Part shown: positions 59,979-64,000 of the stretch, piece by piece | How the letters are laid out: every line of letters starts with the position of its first letter | Position numbering within the stretch: position 1 is the stretch's first letter | Origin: Candidatus Saccharimonadota bacterium | GTDB taxonomy: Bacteria > Patescibacteriota > Saccharimonadia > Saccharimonadales > Saccharimonadaceae | Direction of reading: 5' to 3' | Length of the DNA stretch: 64,000 bases | Assembly: GCA_017406775.1 (NCBI GenBank) | Contig: JAFQXV010000014.1 | Coordinates: 86,962-150,961, forward strand | Notes under the pieces: model-generated | Seen by the model: only the letters and a program-made list of their open reading frames with translations | Database searches by the model: none | Told to the model about the DNA's origin: nothing | Made by a program: the position numbers and the translations under genes

Positions 59979-60515
59979 GATATCGCATTGCGCAAAATTG
60001 CAAAACAGCTCGAAACGCCAGCTGGTTTTATCCGGCTGAGCGGACCCTTAGAGCACGACAACATCGTGAACGGCGATGGCCTGCGAGCCGTCCTTTGGAC
60101 TCAGGGTTGCCCTAATCACTGTAAAGGCTGCCAAAATCCCGAAACTTGGGATTACGAAGCTGGTTATTTAGTTAAAATTGATGATATCAAGCAAGAACTT
60201 AAACAATTTAGTGGCCAGGCCGGAATCACTTTTTGTGGTGGGGAACCATTCGTGCAGGCTAAGGCTTGCCGAGAAATTGCCGATTGGGTTAGGAGCGAAC
60301 TCGGTTGGAACGTGTGGAGTTTTTCCGGTTTTACCTACGAGATTATTAAAGAACATGGTGGCGAACCATGGGAGCTATTAAAGTCACTTGACGCGTTGAT
60401 TGACGGTCCTTTCATTCTAAGTCAGCGCGACTTAAGTTTAAGATTCCGTGGCTCCAAAAATCAACGTCTGCTACATCTAGAGCCTAATACTGGTAAAATT
60501 TTGCAGGTAGAGTAA
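59853..60515 (+). CDS. nrdG: NrdD-activating radical-SAM enzyme NrdG with an added N-terminus
   Basis: Generates the glycyl radical on NrdD using SAM and a [4Fe-4S] cluster. The conserved part begins at IRLSGPLEHDNIVNGDGLRAV; the cluster motif is TQGCPNHCKGCQNPETW (CxxxCxxC) and ITFCGGEPFVQAKA is the SAM region. The first 55 residues (GLDDVRPRAMRSAAARELAPSA...) are extra, basic and encoded mostly by a palindromic element; length is 220 against the usual 155-175. No alternative ATG lies between the element and the conserved core. It starts immediately after the nrdD stop. Confidence 0.92.
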   Translation: MGLDDVRPRAMRSAAARELAPSARGDGPDGRGPGANIASPYHDIALRKIAKQLETPAGFIRLSGPLEHDNIVNGDGLRAVLWTQGCPNHCKGCQNPETWDYEAGYLVKIDDIKQELKQFSGQAGITFCGGEPFVQAKACREIADWVRSELGWNVWSFSGFTYEIIKEHGGEPWELLKSLDALIDGPFILSQRDLSLRFRGSKNQRLLHLEPNTGKILQVE

Positions 60516-60520
60516 CTTTT

Positions 60521-60529
60521 TGCTATAAT
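60521..60529 (+). promoter_or_regulatory. Extended -10 promoter of the DUF916-like gene
   Basis: TGCTATAAT ends 25 bases before the ATG at 60555; a GGAGG site lies between. Confidence 0.65.
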
Positions 60530-60554
60530 TACTTAAAATAACTGCGGAGGATAA

Positions 60555-61415
60555 ATGGAAAATAATACTTTTACGGTTTTGCCGATGAGTCAACGGTTCA
60601 ATAACCTAGTACCAGGTAAATCGTATACCGGATCCATTACGATAGTAAATCCAGCCGACGCAACGGCAGATTTTTCATACAAGATTTCCCTAATGCCATA
60701 TGGTGTAATCGGGCAAGATTATACGGCGGATCTTACCACAGATTCTACTTATACCGCCATTTCAAAATGGATTCATATTTCTGAGCCGACTGGCAAAGTT
60801 AAGCCCAACGAATCTAAAGAGGTAGAATTTACAATTTCTGTCCCTAACGATGCTCCGGCTGGTGGCCAATACGCAGCCATTGCGGTAGCTTCTAACGACG
60901 AAAGCAAGAATCAAGAAAGCGTCTCCGTTCAAAACGTCTTTGAATTAGCTAGCCTAATCTATGCGCAGGTAGATGGCGAAACTATTCACGATGGCGAGAT
61001 TATCAAAAACGATGTTCCAGCCTTTGTCACTTCTAACCCAGTTACTATCGGTGCTTTAATCAGTAATAAAGGTAACGTGCACGAGGATGCAACTTTTGTC
61101 ATTACAGTTTCCGATTTCTTTAGTGGTCAGGTAATTTTGCCAACGGAGGACAATAACGGCGAATACAACGAAATCATCATGCCAGACTCCGAGCGCTACG
61201 TTCAGCGCGAAATTAGCAATCTGCCTGCTCTTGGTGTTATTAAGGTTGGCCAATCCATTTATTATAATGGCGAAGTCTCCCAGGTAGAAAAGAATGTTAT
61301 TATTTGTCCAATCTGGTTTATTATTCTAGTATTATTGACCATTTCTGCTATTATTACAACTATCGTAATGATTATAAAAAGGCACAAAAGGAACAAAGCC
61401 AGATTAAAAATATAA
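60555..61415 (+). CDS. Tail-anchored surface protein resembling DUF916
   Basis: A 286-residue protein whose extracellular-type region (FTVLPMSQRFNNLVPGKSYTGSITIVNPADATADF...VPNDAPAGGQYAAIAVAS) matches the DUF916/WxL-interacting type, with an Ig-like second part (about 150-235), a C-terminal membrane helix (about 252-275) and a basic tail. The usual N-terminal signal peptide is missing: it begins MENNTFTVLP with a good GGAGG site, and no upstream in-frame extension fits because the promoter is right there. How it is exported is unclear. It precedes galU by 13 bp. Confidence 0.75.
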   Translation: MENNTFTVLPMSQRFNNLVPGKSYTGSITIVNPADATADFSYKISLMPYGVIGQDYTADLTTDSTYTAISKWIHISEPTGKVKPNESKEVEFTISVPNDAPAGGQYAAIAVASNDESKNQESVSVQNVFELASLIYAQVDGETIHDGEIIKNDVPAFVTSNPVTIGALISNKGNVHEDATFVITVSDFFSGQVILPTEDNNGEYNEIIMPDSERYVQREISNLPALGVIKVGQSIYYNGEVSQVEKNVIICPIWFIILVLLTISAIITTIVMIIKRHKRNKARLKI

Positions 61416-61428
61416 TTAAGGAGTTATT

Positions 61429-62313
61429 ATGTCAGTAGTCAAAAAAGCTATTATCACCGATGCGGGGTTTGCCAGCCGGTATCTGCCAATTACTAAAACT
61501 ATCCCTAAAGCCATGATCCCAATTGGCTCTAAACCAGTAATGCAACTTTGTGTGGAAGAATGCGCTAAGGCCGGTATTGAAGAAATCATCATCGTAGCTA
61601 CCCCCAACACTAAATCTAAAGAAATTTACGACGATTATTTCCATAACCCAGCCGAAAACGTCAAAGCTCTGCTATCTAAGCAGGGAAAGGAAGACCGTTT
61701 TGAACCGGTCCAAGCAATCCTCAATTTACCAAAAATTATCGTAATTGAACAAAATCCTGATTTACCATATGGCAACGGCTCGCCTATCGTTTCTGCCAAA
61801 CAATTCGTAGAAAACGAAGAGGCTTTTGTGGTGCTCTACAGTGATGATCTAATTCTAGGCCAAGGAGATGTCGCTACTCTAATCCGTGAATATGAAAATC
61901 ACCAAAACGCCAAGGCTGTAATCGCAGCCCAAGAAATGCCAGAATCTGTTTGGCATAAGTATGGCATGATCGCATTAAAAGAAAATGGCACTCTAAGTCA
62001 CATCGTAGAAAAACCCAAAACCCCAGACCTCAGCCCTAGCAACCTTACGAGCTACGGCCGTTATCTACTTACTCCAGAAGTCTTTGATTACCTTGTGCCT
62101 ACTAATACCGGTCTAGATGGTGAGCTTTGGACCGTAGACGCCATTACTAAGCTCGCCGAACACGGCGACGTGTTTGTGGCCAAAAGCGAGGGTAAATGGA
62201 TTACCACTGGCGATCCTAAAAACTATTTTATGGCACATCTGGAATACGTTTTATCAGAATCGGACTACGCCGAGGATGTTAAGCGTGCTATAATGGAATC
62301 GAGGAGTAATTAA
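61429..62313 (+). CDS. galU: UTP-glucose-1-phosphate uridylyltransferase (GalU-like)
   Basis: Makes UDP-glucose for surface sugars. The 294-residue nucleotidyltransferase shows KAIITDAGFASRYLPITKTIPKAMIPIG, a variant of GalU's PAAGLGTRFLPATKAIPKEM with Gly-Thr-Arg replaced by Ala-Ser-Arg, then AFVVLYSDDLILG (metal Asp), KYGMIALKENGTLSHIVEKP and GRYLLTPEVFDYL. The close spacing with the preceding gene and AAGGAG site support an operon. Glucose-1-phosphate specificity is inferred from family. Confidence 0.88.
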   Translation: MSVVKKAIITDAGFASRYLPITKTIPKAMIPIGSKPVMQLCVEECAKAGIEEIIIVATPNTKSKEIYDDYFHNPAENVKALLSKQGKEDRFEPVQAILNLPKIIVIEQNPDLPYGNGSPIVSAKQFVENEEAFVVLYSDDLILGQGDVATLIREYENHQNAKAVIAAQEMPESVWHKYGMIALKENGTLSHIVEKPKTPDLSPSNLTSYGRYLLTPEVFDYLVPTNTGLDGELWTVDAITKLAEHGDVFVAKSEGKWITTGDPKNYFMAHLEYVLSESDYAEDVKRAIMESRSN

Positions 62314-62314
62314 A

Positions 62315-62608
62315 ATGAATATCGCAGAATGGATTTTAGTAGCAATTTTAAGTATCACACTTTTTATCTTCTTGATCGTAGGCATTGTGCTTATTGTTAA
62401 ATTGATTGGCCTTACTAAAGATGCGCAAAAAGTCGTCATTAAAAGCCAAGATATTGCAGAAAACGCCAACGGTATAGTTAATAATGTTAAAGGTATGACT
62501 TCTATTGGCGGCACCGTAGAAATGTTTGTAGATAAATACATCAATCCCAAACTCAAGGAAAAAATGAAAGAAAAGAAGGAGGAGAAAAAAAATGACGGAA
62601 AAGAATAA
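62315..62608 (+). CDS. Small membrane-anchored coiled protein
   Basis: A 97-residue protein: one N-terminal membrane helix (WILVAILSITLFIFLIVGIVLIV) followed by a charged helical region ending KEKMKEKKEEKKNDGKE. It resembles DUF948-type stress proteins and is followed by a YtxH-like gene with 17-bp overlap, as DUF948/YtxH genes often are. Role unknown, perhaps envelope stress. Confidence 0.65.
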   Translation: MNIAEWILVAILSITLFIFLIVGIVLIVKLIGLTKDAQKVVIKSQDIAENANGIVNNVKGMTSIGGTVEMFVDKYINPKLKEKMKEKKEEKKNDGKE

Positions 62609-62774
62609 AAGCGGAGCCGGTAAATTCTTCCTTGGCGCTTTACTTGGCGCAGCTGCAGGCGCACTCGCAGGTAAGTTTATCAAAATCAAACCAGACGACG
62701 GTGAAGAACTAGAAGAAACCGAGGAATTAGAAGACGCCAAAGAACCAGAAGGTGCCAAAAAAACAAACCAATAA
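62592..62774 (+). CDS. YtxH-like small protein
   Basis: A 60-residue protein with the YtxH/gas-vesicle-like Gly/Ala-rich helix (GKFFLGALLGAAAGALAGKFI) and an acidic tail. It overlaps the preceding gene by 17 bp and is the last gene before a palindrome. Confidence 0.7.
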   Translation: MTEKNKSGAGKFFLGALLGAAAGALAGKFIKIKPDDGEELEETEELEDAKEPEGAKKTNQ

Positions 62775-62787
62775 GAAAAAAAGTAGC

Positions 62788-62873
62788 AAATAATAATACT
62801 TTGAGGGGTGTCCGGAAGCTACGGCCGAAGATGAAGGGCGCGAGCGACCCGTCCCCTCAAAGTATTATTTTTT
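62788..62873. repeat. Palindromic element between ytxH-like gene and dnaE
   Basis: Arms of 17 bp are perfectly complementary (62792-62808 with 62853-62869) with T-rich flanks, so it may end the galU operon. The core shares gggcgcgagcgacccg with the nrdD element and has a variant (tccggaagctacggccgaag) of the other shared 20-mer. Confidence 0.9.
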
Positions 62874-62875
62874 TG

Positions 62876-62884
62876 TGATATAAT
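62876..62884 (+). promoter_or_regulatory. Extended -10 promoter of dnaE
   Basis: TGATATAAT ends nine bases before the ATG at 62894. Confidence 0.7.
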
Positions 62885-62893
62885 TTCATTATT

Positions 62894-64000
62894 ATGAGTT
62901 TAAAGCCGAGTGATTTTGTCCATTTGCATAACCATACACACTACTCACTGCTTGATGGCTTAACTAAGATTCCAGAACTAGTAGAGTTTGTTAAGAACGA
63001 CGGCATGGAAGCCGTGGCTGTTACGGACCACGGCACTATGTCTGGTCTGGTTGAGTTATATAAAGAATGCAATGCGGCTGGTATTAAGCCTCTGCTAGGG
63101 CTAGAGGCTTATGTTGCTGCACGCAAAATGACCGACAAAGACCCGGCTCACGACAAGCAGCGTTTCCACGTTACTCTAATCGCCATGAATAACCAAGGTT
63201 TTGAAAATCTTTGTCGCATTATGAGCAATGCCGAGGAGCACGGAAAGTACTACAAACCCCGCACCGATCATGCGGAGCTCGAAAAATACAACGAAGGCAT
63301 TATTTGCTTATCTGGTTGTATGGGTTCAGAAATCTCCGAAGCTATTAGGGCTGGCGATGACGCACGTGCCATAGAATTGATCAACTGGTACAAAAATGTG
63401 TTCAAGGATCGGTTTTATTTGGAAATGCAAGATCATGGCCATCCTAAATCTTCTACTCATTCTGAAGAACAGAAAAAAGTCAACGATTGGCATATGGCGC
63501 ACGCCAAGGAACTCGGATTAGATTTAGTGGTTACTTGCGACGCCCACTATCTAACTAAAGAAGATCAAGATGCGCACGAGGTCCTACTTTGTATTGGTAC
63601 CGCGGCTAATCTTTCGGACCCCAACAGAATGACTCTAAAAGATTATGATCTGCACGTAATTCCAGCCGAAGAAATCATTAGCCACTGGGAAGACACCTGC
63701 CCAGAAGCAGTGTTAAATACCAAAAAGATCGCCGACCGTTGCAACGTGGACTTGCAGCTTGGCCGAATTTTAATTCCTAAATTCCCAGTTCCAGACGGAG
63801 AGGACGAAAAAACCTATCTAGATAAACTTGTGTTTCAAGGTCTTGTATATAGATATGGCGGCAAAAAACTGGAAGATACCACTAGCTTATCGGTGGCAGA
63901 GTGCCGTAAAATCCTAACCAAAGTCGACGAAGAACGCGACGAACTTCACAAAGTTTTACCACGCATAGACTACGAGCTATCTGTAGTAGACAAAATGGGC
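62894..64000 (+). CDS. dnaE: DNA polymerase III alpha subunit, 3' end beyond window
   Basis: Replicative polymerase; 369 codons are visible and the frame is open at the window end. The N-terminal PHP domain is present with FVHLHNHTHYSLLDG (His ligands), VAVTDHGTMSGL, FYLEMQDHGH and VTCDAHYLTKEDQDAHEVLLCI. PHP domains can hold metal-dependent proofreading, of interest since PolA lacks an exonuclease here. Start 62894 is set by the TGATATAAT box. Confidence 0.95.
   Translation, partial: MSLKPSDFVHLHNHTHYSLLDGLTKIPELVEFVKNDGMEAVAVTDHGTMSGLVELYKECNAAGIKPLLGLEAYVAARKMTDKDPAHDKQRFHVTLIAMNNQGFENLCRIMSNAEEHGKYYKPRTDHAELEKYNEGIICLSGCMGSEISEAIRAGDDARAIELINWYKNVFKDRFYLEMQDHGHPKSSTHSEEQKKVNDWHMAHAKELGLDLVVTCDAHYLTKEDQDAHEVLLCIGTAANLSDPNRMTLKDYDLHVIPAEEIISHWEDTCPEAVLNTKKIADRCNVDLQLGRILIPKFPVPDGEDEKTYLDKLVFQGLVYRYGGKKLEDTTSLSVAECRKILTKVDEERDELHKVLPRIDYELSVVDKMG

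Noticed and set aside
3532-62873. Integron attC sites for the palindromes
   Set aside because: No shared GTTRRRY/RYYYAAC ends, no cassette-like ORFs, and the Xer protein lacks the IntI extra domain.

Overview
The window reads like a chromosome segment of a small-genome Patescibacteria (CPR) bacterium, most likely Saccharibacteria (TM7); this placement is inferred from gene content and is not proven. Genes are dense and often overlap. Standard code is used: several clear genes end at TGA (the accessory gene at 38318, nrdR at 41895). Core machinery is present (dnaG, rpoD, polA, dnaE, argS, ileS, prfA, ftsA, ftsZ, parAB). No amino-acid, nucleotide or lipid biosynthesis pathway appears. Surface functions (type IV pili, secreted and anchored proteins, a polar amino-acid importer) fit a host-attached, scavenging life.

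Layout. 1-6.7 kb: type IV pilus genes (pilT partial, pilC, three prepilins, pilD), a broken surface-protein gene, a Xer recombinase. 7-11.2 kb: ndk, a coiled-coil gene with an in-frame UGA, an amino-acid ABC importer. 11.4-19.1 kb: tRNA-Arg and tRNA-Gly, a foldase, argS, orn, mscL, dnaG-rpoD. 19.1-28.7 kb: a VirB2-like protein, several kinases, polA, a RhuM-Fic protein, a stand-alone glycyl-radical domain, mutM, holA-like. 28.7-32.8 kb: rpsT, a degenerate DHH protein, tRNA-Asp, rpsU, adk, map. 32.9-41.4 kb: ftsA and ftsZ, separated by a complete diversity-generating retroelement (DGR). 41.4-51 kb: nrdR, ileS, two tiny ORFs, two surface proteins, rplU, parAB. 51-64 kb: lepB, htrA, prmC-prfA, tRNA-Val, sufC-sufB, nrdD-nrdG, galU, dnaE (partial).

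The DGR is the main system. A 962-aa secreted protein ends in a C-type-lectin-like domain holding a variable region (VR, 37071-37299). An accessory gene and a DGR-type reverse transcriptase follow. The template repeat (TR, 39633-39861) lies on the opposite strand. VR and TR align over 229 bp without gaps, and every one of the 22 mismatches falls on a TR adenine (15 of 18 template Asn codons are changed).

A second signal is a dispersed family of long imperfect palindromes: short conserved cores between locus-specific inverted arms of 17-33 bp. They occur between genes and, in frame, inside argS, ileS and the nrdG start. A third is promoter form: about twenty genes have TGnTATAAT or TATAAT ending 5-10 nt before the start codon, which predicts widespread leaderless mRNAs and fixes several start codons.

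Other points: the class III ribonucleotide reductase seems split, with its glycyl-radical domain encoded 30 kb away and NrdR-like boxes at both loci; DnaG and NrdR lack their usual zinc ligands; tRNA-Arg and tRNA-Asp each have a duplicated 3' end just downstream.
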